Positions 8,965 through 17,147 are shown, counted from the stretch's first letter. The stretch is DNA of 64,000 nucleotides from Falsirhodobacter deserti (GCF_004015795.1 NZ_ML137218.1:2081368-2145367), one strand, 5' to 3'. The notes: generated by a model from the letters alone, not told the origin. Made by a program: numbers and translations.

Positions 8965-9625
8965 CGAGATCCTCACCACTGCGGTGAAGCGCCAGCACGA
9001 ACCCCAACGGGTGATCGGTGACCTGCTCCAGGCCGAGATCAGCGAGAAGCGGGCCCGCTCAATCAGGTATCAGATGACGGTGGCGAAGCTGCCGCTGGCC
9101 AAGGAGATTGACGAGTTCCAGTTCGAGGGCACGCCGGTCAACGAGACCTTGGTCCGGGACCTCACCTCAGGCGACTTCCTCGAGCAGCAGCGCAACGTGG
9201 TGCTGATCGGCGGCACCGGAACCGGCAAGACCCATCTCGCCGTCAGCATCGTCCGCGCCTGTATCCGCAACGGCGCCCGTGGCCGCTTCTTCAATGTCGT
9301 CGACCTCGTCAACAAGCTCGATGCCGAGGCCCGCGATGATCGACAAGGCCACACCGCCGACATCCTCGGTCGGCTCGACTTCCTCGTCCTCGATGAACTC
9401 GGCTACCTTCCTTTTGCCCAGACCGGCGGCCAGCTCCTGTTCCACCTCGTCAGTCGCCTCTACGAGCGAACCTCGATCATCGTGACCACCAATCTCGCCT
9501 TCGGGGAATGGCCCGCCGTCTTCGGCGACGCAAAGATGACAACCGCACTGCTCGATCGTATCACCCACCATTGCGACATCGTCGAGACCGGCAACGAAAG
9601 CTGGCGCTTCAAGACCCGTGCGTGA
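8897..9625 (+). CDS. istB: IS21-family helper ATPase IstB
   Basis: A 242-residue AAA+ ATPase related to DnaC/DnaA that assembles on DNA and directs IstA to the target. Walker A is GGTGTGKTH (about residues 98-106) and Walker B is [11 protein letters not shown]. Start ATG at 8897 lies inside the end of istA. Length is typical and no defect is seen. Confidence 0.95.
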   Translation: MQRSQILDTMGQLKLYGMKAAYDEILTTAVKRQHEPQRVIGDLLQAEISEKRARSIRYQMTVAKLPLAKEIDEFQFEGTPVNETLVRDLTSGDFLEQQRNVVLIGGTGTGKTHLAVSIVRACIRNGARGRFFNVVDLVNKLDAEARDDRQGHTADILGRLDFLVLDELGYLPFAQTGGQLLFHLVSRLYERTSIIVTTNLAFGEWPAVFGDAKMTTALLDRITHHCDIVETGNESWRFKTRA

Positions 9626-9776
9626 CACCCGGTGACCCGCTGGCCCGACACGGCTGCGCGATATGGAAGCTACGCCGCATCGGGCCAGCTACCACACCCC
9701 AATGGGGTCCCTTTTGCACGCCGATAGGGGGTTCCTTTTGGAGGCCGATTGACACATCGTAGCGTGGAATGCGCTG

Positions 9777-10009
9777 ATGGGCCATGTGGGGGCATTCGTA
9801 GGCCCTCTTTTTGGGTTGCCGGACCTCCCCCCGGAGATCGTCAACGCGCTGATAATTGGAAGCGCAATCGGGCCTGCTTGGGCATTCAGTATCCTGAAAA
9901 GCGAATGGGGCACGCACAAGGGGTTCGGGCAGAACACCGCGTTTTGGGTCCGCGCCATCAGCGCATTCGTGGAGCCCTACTTCTTTGCCCTCATCGCCGT
10001 GGCGTCGAT
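9777..10009 (+). pseudogene. 5' part of a small membrane-protein gene split by IS256 copy 2
   Basis: Joined to 11351-11591 after removing the IS and one copy of its 8-bp duplication, this gives one uninterrupted frame of 157 residues with three or four hydrophobic segments (for example IVNALIIGSAIGPAWAF and the junction segment FFALIAVASIPFTLIFW). The frame is also open for the seven codons between the ATG at 9777 and the IS21 boundary (ending AWNAL), so the true start may have been lost with the IS21-linked deletion. The family is not recognised. It lies between tniA and tniQ inside the transposon and could be cargo or a piece of older flanking DNA. Confidence 0.6.
10002..10009. repeat. 8-bp target duplication GCGTCGAT of IS256 copy 2, left
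   Basis: GCGTCGAT here and at 11343-11350 directly flank the element. Eight bases is the standard duplication length of IS256. Confidence 0.93.
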
Positions 10010-11342
10010 GGGAGTGTCTGAAACTCTGTGTATCTGACGGGGCCCATACGGTTTTCAGATCCAGTCAGGCGTCGAAGCGTCCGGCGAACATTATGGCTAG
10101 CTGATTGCGGGCCGCCACCCATTCACGAACCGCACGCCCGCCCTTCTCGAAGTTGCGGATGGCCAGGTAGATCCGCTTGGTCGCGGCCTCCTCGGTGGGG
10201 AATGAGCCCTTGGTCTTTCGCGTCTTCCGCAGCACCCGGTTCAGCGACTCCACGGCGTTGGTGGTGTAGATGATCTTCCGGATCGCTGCGCTGAAGGCAA
10301 AGAACGGGATCACCTCGGCCCAGGCCCGGCGCCAGGCCGGGGCAATGGAGGGGGATTTCCCGGCCCATTTCTCCTCGAACCCGTCCAACTGTCGGGCGGC
10401 CTCCTCCGCCGCCGGGGCCTGGTAGATCGGGCGCAGATCGGCGGCCACGGCCCTGCGGGCCTTCCAGCTGCAGAAGTTCATCGAATGCCGGATCAGGTGA
10501 ACGATGCAGGTCTGAACTGTGGTATCCGGGAAGGCCGCTGTGATGGCTTGCGGGAAGCCCTTCAGGCCCTCCACGACCGCGATCAGGATGTCCTGAACCC
10601 CCCGGTTGCGCAGTTCGTTCATCACCGGCAGCCAGAACTTGGCGCCCTCGTTGTCGGCGATCCAGAGTCCGAGGTCCTCGCGCTCCCCATCCCTGGTGAC
10701 ACCCAGGGCGATGTAGACCGCCTCGTTCTTGACCATCCGACTGACGGCATCGCGGATCTTGACCCTGAGCGCGTCGAATATGACGATCGGATACATCCGG
10801 TCCAGCGCCCGGTGCTGCCACTCGCGCACCTCGTCCAGAACTGCATCGGTCACGCGGCTGATCAGGTCGGGCGAGACCCGCAGGCCATACAGATCCTCAA
10901 GATGGGACTGGATGTCGCGCACCGACAAACCGGCGGCATAGAGCCCGATGATCTTGTCATCCGCCCCGTCGATCCGGGTCTGACCCTTCTTCACCAGCTC
11001 AGGCTCAAAGCTGCCGTCCCGGTCGCGCGGAACCGACAGCGGCACCTCGCCATCCGAACCCTTGACCCGCTTGGTTGAAATCCCGTTGCGGCGGTTGGAT
11101 TGTTCCGGCGGGGCCTCGGCACCGGCCTCATAGCCCAGATGCGCGGTCAGTTCGGCCCCGAGTATCCGTTCCATCAGACGGATCTTCAGCTCCTTCCTCA
11201 GCCCGGCCTCGCCAAGCAGACCGTCAGGCCGCTTGCAGCCCGTCAGCAGCTCGTCCAGCCATTCGTTCGAAATCGTCATCAGCCTTGCTCCTCTCAGGAA
11301 GCCTGGACCACATCACGAATATACAGAAGCTCGGACACTCTC
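10010..11342 (-). mobile_element. IS256-family insertion sequence, copy 2
   Basis: A 1333-bp element of the same length and ends as copy 1, in the same orientation. It has a perfect 8-bp duplication (GCGTCGAT) on both sides, so it inserted here as a single IS. Numerous base differences from copy 1, including near the right end (ATATACAG against ATACACAG), show that the copies diverged before or independently of insertion here. Confidence 0.95.
10065..11279 (-). CDS. IS256-family transposase (copy 2), second catalytic Asp replaced by Glu
   Basis: A 404-residue transposase aligned end to end with copy 1. The first catalytic residue (Asp169 in the FDALR segment) and the last (Glu344 in NAVESLNR) are kept, but the second, Asp237, has become Glu: VVEGLKG, codon GAG at 10569-10571 on the minus strand, where copy 1 has GAC. 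In DDE transposases an Asp-to-Glu change at this position usually abolishes activity, so this copy is probably dead or needs a partner in trans. The frame is otherwise open and full length. Confidence 0.93.
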   Translation of the reverse strand: MTISNEWLDELLTGCKRPDGLLGEAGLRKELKIRLMERILGAELTAHLGYEAGAEAPPEQSNRRNGISTKRVKGSDGEVPLSVPRDRDGSFEPELVKKGQTRIDGADDKIIGLYAAGLSVRDIQSHLEDLYGLRVSPDLISRVTDAVLDEVREWQHRALDRMYPIVIFDALRVKIRDAVSRMVKNEAVYIALGVTRDGEREDLGLWIADNEGAKFWLPVMNELRNRGVQDILIAVVEGLKGFPQAITAAFPDTTVQTCIVHLIRHSMNFCSWKARRAVAADLRPIYQAPAAEEAARQLDGFEEKWAGKSPSIAPAWRRAWAEVIPFFAFSAAIRKIIYTTNAVESLNRVLRKTRKTKGSFPTEEAATKRIYLAIRNFEKGGRAVREWVAARNQLAIMFAGRFDA

Positions 11343-11350
11343 GCGTCGAT
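11343..11350. repeat. 8-bp target duplication GCGTCGAT of IS256 copy 2, right
   Basis: Matches 10002-10009 exactly and immediately follows the right inverted repeat. Confidence 0.93.
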
Positions 11351-11591
11351 CCCTTTCACTCTAATTTTCTGGATAGCCATATTTGGGATCGTTGTTCCAA
11401 CGCTAACAGCACTCCGGAGACTGCCGACATATCGATCAGGGTTCATATGGACGCTTGGATTTCTGACCCTTCTGGAAGGCGCCTATCTCCTCGGCACAAG
11501 GGAATTCAAAGCTACTGTAGCTGGCTTTGTATGCCAGTATGAAACCGTCGGGGCACCGATGTGCGGGCCGGTTCCTGTCACCGCGCCATAG
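11351..11591 (+). pseudogene. 3' part of the membrane-protein gene split by IS256 copy 2
   Basis: It continues the frame of 9777-10009 (the codons GCG TCG are in the duplicated octamer) with PFTLIFWIAIFGIVVPTL, a second hydrophobic segment around WTLGFLTLLEGAYLLG, and a short tail ending VPVTAP before TAG. The 168 bases from here to tniQ hold no gene I can support. Confidence 0.6.
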
Positions 11592-11759
11592 CAGACCCCG
11601 CGCCGGTTGCAGGCCCGTGCCCATTCAGAACGGCAGGTTTATCCCACAATCTACAGCACGACCGTTATGGCTTCGAAGCTCAGAGGTCGCTTGTGCCGGG
11701 CATGTCATCCGGGACCTTGATGTCGCATAAAGCTGGGAGAACAAGGAGACTTCCCGCTC

Positions 11760-13622
11760 ATGCTGCCCGTCCACCGAGAAACCCTGCCGTCCTTCCTCTC
11801 CCGCCTGGCAGCGTCGAAAGGGGTCGCGACACCGGAGTTCGCACAGGATCTGGCAGGCTCCTTCAAGAGGCTCGTCCAATGCGATCCCGAGGCGGTCGCG
11901 GCGCTCACCGCTTGGACGAAGCTGTCCGATGAAGCTCTCGACGACCTGCTGTCCTGGACCGGCGTGGCCGAGCGCGGGGTCCGCACCAGGTTCCGTGGCG
12001 AACTCGTTATCTCCCGCGCACTTCGCAATCCGGTCGTCGAGGGTTGCCCGGTATGCCTTCGCGAGGATGGCCTCGCCAACCCGTCTGCCCCCCTTGCGGC
12101 AATGGCATTGCGTGGGCAATGGCAGCTGCGAGAGGTGACGGTCTGCTTGCGTCATCGCAAAAGCCTGGTGCCGCTCTGGGACGAGGGCAAGCCTCTGGAA
12201 CGCTTCGACATCCAGCGCCATCTCGGCCGTCTCCTCGAGCGTATTCTGGACGGGACGTTGGACGGTCCGATGGTCGACGTCTCGGACTTCGACCTATGGC
12301 TGGACGCTCGCCTCGATGGACATCCGGATCCGAGCTGGCTGGCGCCGATCGGCACCTCGGCCGTCGCGCGGTTTTGCAGCGCCTATGGCGAGGGGCTGAC
12401 CCGGACCGAACCCTCTCCGAGCGATGCGATCCGGCGGCGACATCAAGCGTGCGCCGCCGGCTTCGAGATCGTTCGCCACGGTCCGGAGATGATCGCGGAT
12501 CGGCTCAAGACCCTCCCCTTCGATGGAGATGGGTGGGGGGACACGATCAAGAAGAGATTCGGACGATTTCTGTTCGCCCTCGACACCCATATGCGTGCCG
12601 ATCCGGAGATGGACATCTTTCGCGACATCCTGCGGGAGGCGGTGCTGGACGTCTGGCCCGTCGAGGCGGGAGAACTGGTGTTCGGGGTGCCCGTCACCGA
12701 GCGTCGACTGCATTCGGTGGCCTCGGCGGCCGCCGGGATCGGGGTAGATGGCGTCCGTCTCCGCCCGCTCCTCGTAGAAGCCGGGGCGTTGGAAGCAGAC
12801 GATCCGAGACCGGACGCGCGGGCGACCTTCGACGCCCGACGTTTCGCGCCACTGCTGGACGACATCACGCGGAGGGTGGATCAGGCGGCCATGCGACGGG
12901 CGCTCGGTGCCTCGCCGGCGGAACTGGGCGCTCTGGAGAAGGACGGCATCCTCCGCCCCCGGACCGCCCTTCCGAATGCGCGGCTAAGGTGGCACCTGTC
13001 GGACGCCGTGGATCTCCTTGGTGCGATCCAGGGCAAGGTGACGTCGTCCGCGGCCCGGGCCGACGACATCTGGCTGCCGATCCATCGTGCTCATACGCGC
13101 ACGGGAACGCCAGTCGGCAGGATCGTATCCGCCGTGTGCGTGGGTGAGATCGCAGTCCGTCAGGCCGCCGGGGAGAGCGGATATGGAAGCTTCTGCGTCG
13201 CACTGGCCGAGGTTCGATCGCTTCTCGACGTGATGGACGAAGAGGCTGGAGAGGGGGCCACCCTTCTGGCCGGGAACTCCCTCGCAGAGTTCGGTCGCGA
13301 GATCGGCATCCGAGACATGCCCCGGCTCGTCGGTCTGGTCGAGGCGAAGGTCATGCCGGCGCGCATCATGCTCAACCCGCGCACCCGTCGCACCCAATGG
13401 CGGCTTTCAAGGGAGGCCATGGCTGGGTTCCGGCAGCGTTACCTGACGCTCGGCATGATCCTTGCGGAGTTCGGTGTGGACAGCAACACGTCCCGCGCGT
13501 GGCTGACGGCGGGCGGTGCCGCGCCGATCACCGTCGGCGGGCAGGTCTTCGCGGGCATCTACCCGCGGGCGCAGATCGAGGACATCCTGCGCAAGCATGG
13601 TGCCGTGCGGCGCCCGGAGTAG
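11760..13622 (+). CDS. tniQ: Long TniQ/TnsD-family target-selection protein
   Basis: A 620-residue protein opening with the TniQ signature (LPVHRETLPSFLSRLA). A zinc-binding set of Cys96-x2-Cys99 (GCPVCLRED) and Cys129-x2-His132 (VCLRHRKSL) follows. In Tn7 relatives this family binds the target site and recruits the TniB/TnsC ATPase. The protein is longer than the ~400-residue TniQ of Tn5053 and nearer to or longer than TnsD, with a large C-terminal half that could read DNA sequence. The gene is at the tRNA-proximal end, opposite in direction to tniA-tniB, an unusual layout. AAGGAG lies 11 bases before the ATG. Inferred target: tRNA-Arg(CCU). The frame is intact. Confidence 0.88.
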   Translation: MLPVHRETLPSFLSRLAASKGVATPEFAQDLAGSFKRLVQCDPEAVAALTAWTKLSDEALDDLLSWTGVAERGVRTRFRGELVISRALRNPVVEGCPVCLREDGLANPSAPLAAMALRGQWQLREVTVCLRHRKSLVPLWDEGKPLERFDIQRHLGRLLERILDGTLDGPMVDVSDFDLWLDARLDGHPDPSWLAPIGTSAVARFCSAYGEGLTRTEPSPSDAIRRRHQACAAGFEIVRHGPEMIADRLKTLPFDGDGWGDTIKKRFGRFLFALDTHMRADPEMDIFRDILREAVLDVWPVEAGELVFGVPVTERRLHSVASAAAGIGVDGVRLRPLLVEAGALEADDPRPDARATFDARRFAPLLDDITRRVDQAAMRRALGASPAELGALEKDGILRPRTALPNARLRWHLSDAVDLLGAIQGKVTSSAARADDIWLPIHRAHTRTGTPVGRIVSAVCVGEIAVRQAAGESGYGSFCVALAEVRSLLDVMDEEAGEGATLLAGNSLAEFGREIGIRDMPRLVGLVEAKVMPARIMLNPRTRRTQWRLSREAMAGFRQRYLTLGMILAEFGVDSNTSRAWLTAGGAAPITVGGQVFAGIYPRAQIEDILRKHGAVRRPE

Positions 13623-13754
13623 GAAAGCCAAGATCCTGACAGGTCGCGCTCGTTGCAGCCATTTGAATAGTTATTCTTATCAATTTCATAAGCTACTCTT
13701 GGCAGTCGCTCGGATAATTTCACTTGACGAGGGTGCGCAAGCTTATGGGTGTTT

Positions 13755-13779
13755 TGCGCGCACTTATGCCTTATCAGCA
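13755..13779 (-). repeat. Right terminal inverted repeat of the Tn7-like transposon
   Basis: Its complement starts TGCTGATAAGGCATAAGTGC and matches the left end at 22 of 25 positions. Reading inward, a second motif CATAAGCTTGCGCA (complement of 13734-13747) mirrors CGTAAGCTTGCGCA at the left end. These repeats are the probable transposase-binding sites. Confidence 0.88.
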
Positions 13780-13784
13780 TCCCC
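13780..13784. repeat. 5-bp target duplication TCCCC, right copy
   Basis: Directly outside the right terminal repeat and identical to 5343-5347. It lies 10 bp beyond the encoded CCA of tRNA-Arg(CCU). Confidence 0.85.
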
Positions 13785-13794
13785 CTGATTTCAT

Positions 13795-13871
13795 TGGTGA
13801 CCCCGACAGGACTTGAACCTGTAACCTGCCCCTTAGGAGGGGGCTGCTCTATCCAGTTGAGCCACGGGGCC
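13795..13871 (-). tRNA. tRNA-Arg(CCU)
   Basis: The minus strand folds as a cloverleaf: acceptor GGCCCCG pairs with CGGGGTC (one G-U), the anticodon arm is GCCCC-CTCCTAA-GGGGC giving anticodon CCU, the T arm contains GGTTCAAGTCC, and the CCA end is encoded (TGG at 13795-13797 on the plus strand). It reads the rare AGG arginine codon. Its 3' end faces the transposon. The tRNA sequence itself is intact, as expected when insertion takes place downstream of the recognised gene. Confidence 0.96.
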
Positions 13872-13972
13872 AGCACTCATCCTTTTGTGACGAAAACGCC
13901 TGCGCCGCAACCCCTGCTTGGACAAGCTTGCTGCTTGCCTGTAACAAGATGAAAAGTCCGGGGAGAAAAGAA

Positions 13973-14986
13973 ATGGCAGACATCCGCAGACCGTTGACCT
14001 TGCGCGACGTGTCCGAAGCTTCGGGCGTCAGCGAGATGACGGTAAGCCGCGTGCTGCGCAACCGCGGCGATGTTTCCCCGGCAACGCGGGAAAAGGTGCT
14101 GGAGGCTGCAAAAGCCCTTGGCTATGTCCCCAACAAGATCGCGGGGGCGCTTGCCAGCCAGCGGGTGAACCTTGTGGGCGTGATCATCCCCTCTTTGTCG
14201 AACATGGTCTTCCCCGAGGTTCTGAGCTCGATTTCGAAGGTGCTGGAGGATACGGGGCTGCAGCCCGTCTTCGGCGCGACCGGCTATCGCCCCGAGAAGG
14301 AAGAAACCGTCATCTATGAAATGCTGTCCTGGCGCCCGTCCGGCCTGATCGTGGCGGGGCTGGAGCATTCGGCAACCTCGCGCGTGATGCTGGAAAATGC
14401 GGGCGTTCCGGTGGTGGAGATCATGGATGTGGACGGGCCGGTGATCGATACCGCCGTTGGCATCTCCCACGCGCGGGCGGGTCGCATGATGGCCGAAGCG
14501 ATTCTTGCCGCAGGCTACCGCCGTATCGGTTTTCTGGGCACTCGGATGGAAGGGGATCATCGCGCGCGCAAGCGGCTGGAGGGGTTCGAGGCGGCGCTGG
14601 CGGAAGCAGGCGTCAAACTTGCCGCCCGCGAATATTACGAGGGCGGGTCAGCGCTTGCAAAGGGGCGCGAGATGACCGCGGCGATCCTTGCACGCGTCCC
14701 CGATCTAGATTTCCTGTACTACTCCAACGACCTGATCGGGGCCGGCGGCCTGCTATGGTGCATGGAACAGGGGATCGACATTCCTGGGCGGATCGGCCTT
14801 GCCGGCTTCAACAATGTCGACCTGCTGGACGGGTTGCCCATGCGCCTTGCCACGATGGATGCCTGCCGGTCCGAAATCGGCCAGCAGGCGGCCGAGATCG
14901 TGGCAGGCAAGCACCGCGACGGCATCATCGGCGGAGAGATCATCGCCCTCACGCCAAAACTGGCGCGCGGCGACACGATCCGCTGA
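13973..14986 (+). CDS. LacI-family transcriptional repressor (GntR-like)
   Basis: A 337-residue repressor with the LacI helix-turn-helix (TLRDVSEASGVSEMTVSRVLR, from about residue 8) and the hinge segment RALASQ-like NKIAGALASQ. A periplasmic-binding-protein-type ligand domain follows. It resembles regulators of gluconate or sugar-acid use, but no catabolic genes sit beside it, so the ligand is uncertain. ATG at 13973 is preferred because GGGGAG lies about 8 bases upstream; an upstream in-frame ATG at 13928 has no such site. It is transcribed away from the tRNA-Arg gene and ends 3 bases before the convergent mtaB stop. Confidence 0.88.
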   Translation: MADIRRPLTLRDVSEASGVSEMTVSRVLRNRGDVSPATREKVLEAAKALGYVPNKIAGALASQRVNLVGVIIPSLSNMVFPEVLSSISKVLEDTGLQPVFGATGYRPEKEETVIYEMLSWRPSGLIVAGLEHSATSRVMLENAGVPVVEIMDVDGPVIDTAVGISHARAGRMMAEAILAAGYRRIGFLGTRMEGDHRARKRLEGFEAALAEAGVKLAAREYYEGGSALAKGREMTAAILARVPDLDFLYYSNDLIGAGGLLWCMEQGIDIPGRIGLAGFNNVDLLDGLPMRLATMDACRSEIGQQAAEIVAGKHRDGIIGGEIIALTPKLARGDTIR

Positions 14987-14989
14987 GCC

Positions 14990-16243
14990 TCAGGCCACCA
15001 GCTTCTGATCCGTCCGCCCGGTAATCCGGGCAGTCACTATCTGGCCTTCGGGCTGATCGGCGGAAAATTCCACTTCCGTGAACTGCTCGGTCCGGCCAAG
15101 GCGCGCGCCTTCCATCAGGATGCGGTGCGTCCGGCCCTGCTGCGCCTCCAGATGTGCGGCCACCTGCGCGGCACCGGCGCTGCGCAGACGCGCGGCGCGG
15201 TCACGGATGGCCGGGCCTTTCACCTGCGGCATCCGTGCGGCAGGGGTGCCCTTGCGGGGGCTGAAGGGAAAGACGTGCAGGAAGGTCAGGCCGCAATCCT
15301 CCACCAGCTTCAGCGAGTTCTCGAACATCGCCTCCGTCTCGGTCGGGAAGCCCGCGATGATGTCGGCGCCGAAGATCATGTCGGGGCGCAGCTTGCGCGC
15401 ATCCTCGCAGAAACGGATGGCGTCGTCGCGCAGGTGGCGGCGCTTCATGCGCTTCAGGATCATGTCATCGCCTGCCTGAAGGCTCAGGTGCAGGTGCGGC
15501 ATCAGGCGCGGTTCGGTCGCGATGGCCTGCATCAGGTTCTCGTCCGCCTCGATCGAATCGATCGAGGAGATGCGAAGGCGCTGAAGATCGGGCACCAGCT
15601 TCAGGATGCGCATGACCAGATCGCCAAGACGCGGCGTTGCGGGCAGATCCGCCCCCCACGAGGTCAGATCGACACCCGTCAGCACCACCTCGTTGAAGCC
15701 CTTGCCGACAAGGCGCTTGATCTGCTCCACCACCACCCCGGCAGGAACGGAGCGGGAGTTACCGCGGCCGAACGGGATGATGCAGAAGGTGCAGCGATGA
15801 TCGCAGCCGTTCTGCACCTGAACATAGGCACGGTGGCGGCCGAACCCGTCGATCAGATGGCCCGCCGTTTCCTTCACCGACATAATATCGTCGACCATGA
15901 CCTTCTCGGTCTCTCCGATCAGGTCGAGGGCGCGCAGGGACTGCCAGGTTTCGGCCTGCATCTTTTCGTGGTTGCCGATGACGCGCGTCACCTCGGCCAT
16001 GGCGGCGAAGGTTTCGGGTTCGGTCTGCGCGGCGCAGCCGGTCACGAGGATGGGCGCGCCGGGATTTTCCCGCGACAGCCGGCGGATTTCCTGCTTGGCT
16101 TTTCGCACCGCCTCGGCCGTCACGGCGCAGGTGTTGACCACGACCGCATTGGACAGGCCGGCCCCTGCGGCCAGTTCCTTCATCGCTTCCGTTTCATACG
16201 CGTTCAAACGGCAGCCGAGGGTCGAGAATACGGGCGCGCTCAT
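14990..16243 (-). CDS. mtaB: tRNA threonylcarbamoyladenosine methylthiotransferase MtaB
   Basis: A 417-residue radical-SAM enzyme that adds a methylthio group to t6A37 of ANN-reading tRNAs. The N-terminal domain carries a cluster motif near TLGCRLN with further Cys at VVNTCAV and TGCAAQ. The radical-SAM domain has Cx3Cx2C in [12 protein letters not shown], and a short TRAM domain ends the protein. Its ATG overlaps the dapF stop by 4 bases (ATGA), which fixes the start; a longer frame from 16258 is less likely. dapF-mtaB is a common alphaproteobacterial pair. Confidence 0.95.
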   Translation of the reverse strand: MSAPVFSTLGCRLNAYETEAMKELAAGAGLSNAVVVNTCAVTAEAVRKAKQEIRRLSRENPGAPILVTGCAAQTEPETFAAMAEVTRVIGNHEKMQAETWQSLRALDLIGETEKVMVDDIMSVKETAGHLIDGFGRHRAYVQVQNGCDHRCTFCIIPFGRGNSRSVPAGVVVEQIKRLVGKGFNEVVLTGVDLTSWGADLPATPRLGDLVMRILKLVPDLQRLRISSIDSIEADENLMQAIATEPRLMPHLHLSLQAGDDMILKRMKRRHLRDDAIRFCEDARKLRPDMIFGADIIAGFPTETEAMFENSLKLVEDCGLTFLHVFPFSPRKGTPAARMPQVKGPAIRDRAARLRSAGAAQVAAHLEAQQGRTHRILMEGARLGRTEQFTEVEFSADQPEGQIVTARITGRTDQKLVA

Positions 16244-17058
16244 ACCGCCTCCAGCCATTCAGGGGAAAGGGTGCCATCGAAAACACGTGCCACGGGGCCG
16301 GTCATCCAGACGCCATCGTCCAGCCAATCGATCTGCAGCCGCCCGCCATCCACGTCCACCATGACGCTGCGGCCTGTCAGGCCGCGCAGATGGGCAGCCA
16401 CCGCCGTGGCGCAGGTGCCCGATCCGCAGGCAAGCGTTACCCCTGCCCCGCGTTCCCACACGCGCATCCGCAGATGGTCCGGGGCAACAAGGCTGGCGAA
16501 TTCCACATTCGTACGCTGCGGAAACATCGGGTGGTGTTCGATCTGCGGGCCAAGCCCCGTCAGATCCACCGCCTCGGCATCCGGCACGAAGAAGATGCAA
16601 TGCGGATTGCCCATGCCCACGGCTGCCGGATCGCCTTCGATCGGCAGATGTGCTGTGTCGGCAGGCTGCGCCAGTGGCACCTGGTCCCAATCCAGCTGCG
16701 GATGACCCATGTTGACGCGAATCAGATCACCCGCCCGTTCGGCATGAAGCACGCCGCGTTCGGTGGTGAAGGTGACCTTCTCACGCCCCTCCAGCATCAG
16801 CGAGGCGACGCAGCGGCTGGCATTGCCGCAGGCACCGGCGCGGCTGCCATCGGTGTTCCAGAATTCCAACCCATAGTCGGCACTCTCGGAATCGCGGATT
16901 TCAGCCAGCTGATCGAAACCGACGCCGCGATTGCGGTCGCCAAGTGCCCGCGCGATGGCCGGTGTCGTCACAGGCGAACGCCCACGCGAGTCGATCACGA
17001 CAAAATCGTTGCCAAGGCCGTGCATCTTGATGAAAGTGATTGGGTGCATGGGCAGCAT
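16240..17058 (-). CDS. dapF: Diaminopimelate epimerase
   Basis: A 272-residue cofactor-independent epimerase that turns LL- into meso-diaminopimelate for lysine and peptidoglycan. Both catalytic cysteines are visible, in GACGNASRC and LACGSGTCA. The N terminus [13 protein letters not shown] is diagnostic. Start ATG at 17058 (MLPMHPITF) has AAAGG 5 bases upstream; 17049 is the alternative. It is translationally coupled to mtaB downstream and diverges from tRNA-Lys. Confidence 0.95.
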   Translation of the reverse strand: MLPMHPITFIKMHGLGNDFVVIDSRGRSPVTTPAIARALGDRNRGVGFDQLAEIRDSESADYGLEFWNTDGSRAGACGNASRCVASLMLEGREKVTFTTERGVLHAERAGDLIRVNMGHPQLDWDQVPLAQPADTAHLPIEGDPAAVGMGNPHCIFFVPDAEAVDLTGLGPQIEHHPMFPQRTNVEFASLVAPDHLRMRVWERGAGVTLACGSGTCATAVAAHLRGLTGRSVMVDVDGGRLQIDWLDDGVWMTGPVARVFDGTLSPEWLEAV

Positions 17059-17147
17059 ATACGCCTTTGGCAAAGTTTTTGCCAGAGGTGGTGTTTTTTG
17101 TCCTTGACGGTATCTGCAGGTATCTCTAAACACCGCTCCTGTGATGT

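Larger units (their letters stand above)
7286..9756 (+). mobile_element. IS21-family insertion sequence nested in the transposon
   Basis: The element starts TGTGAACCGGC and ends with the complement of TGTGTCAATCGGC. Each end holds two copies of a CAAAAGGGACCCC-like repeat (near 7299-7312 and 7332-7347, and near 9703-9718 and 9726-9741), a hallmark of the multiple terminal binding sites of IS21. It carries istA and istB in the usual order. The flanking bases (CACT before, TCGT after) do not match, so no target duplication survives, consistent with an adjacent deletion. Confidence 0.9.
5348..13779. mobile_element. Tn7/Tn5053-like (TniA-TniB-TniQ) transposon inserted downstream of tRNA-Arg(CCU)
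   Basis: The 8432-bp element is bounded by inverted repeats that start TGCTGA (22 of 25 positions match) and by a 5-bp TCCCC duplication. Subterminal copies of a (C/G)CATAAG..TGCGC-type motif lie inside both ends in the mirrored orientation expected of transposase-binding sites. Its own genes are tniB, a tniA remnant and tniQ, plus a membrane-protein gene of unknown role. Two later insertions are nested in it: an IS21-family element (7286-9756) and IS256 copy 2 (10010-11342). The right end is 10-15 bp past the CCA of tRNA-Arg(CCU), typical of TniQ/TnsD-guided insertion beside a fixed gene. With tniA truncated, it should be immobile on its own. No cas genes or repeats were found in it. Confidence 0.88.

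Noticed and set aside
1-11342. Composite transposon made by the two same-orientation IS256 copies
   Set aside because: Copy 2 has its own perfect 8-bp duplication, the copies differ at many bases, and copy 2 lies inside another transposon whose ends are elsewhere. Both look like independent insertions.
5456-13745. TAAGCTTGCGCA / TGCGCAAGCTTA as the outer ends of the transposon
   Set aside because: Perfect 12-bp inverted match, but no direct duplication flanks it and a longer inverted match lies outside it at 5348 and 13779 with a 5-bp duplication; treated as subterminal sites.
5348-13779. CRISPR-associated transposon (CAST)
   Set aside because: tniB and tniQ suggested it, but no cas gene, repeat array or spacer-like series is visible inside the ends; the tRNA-adjacent site fits TnsD-like targeting.
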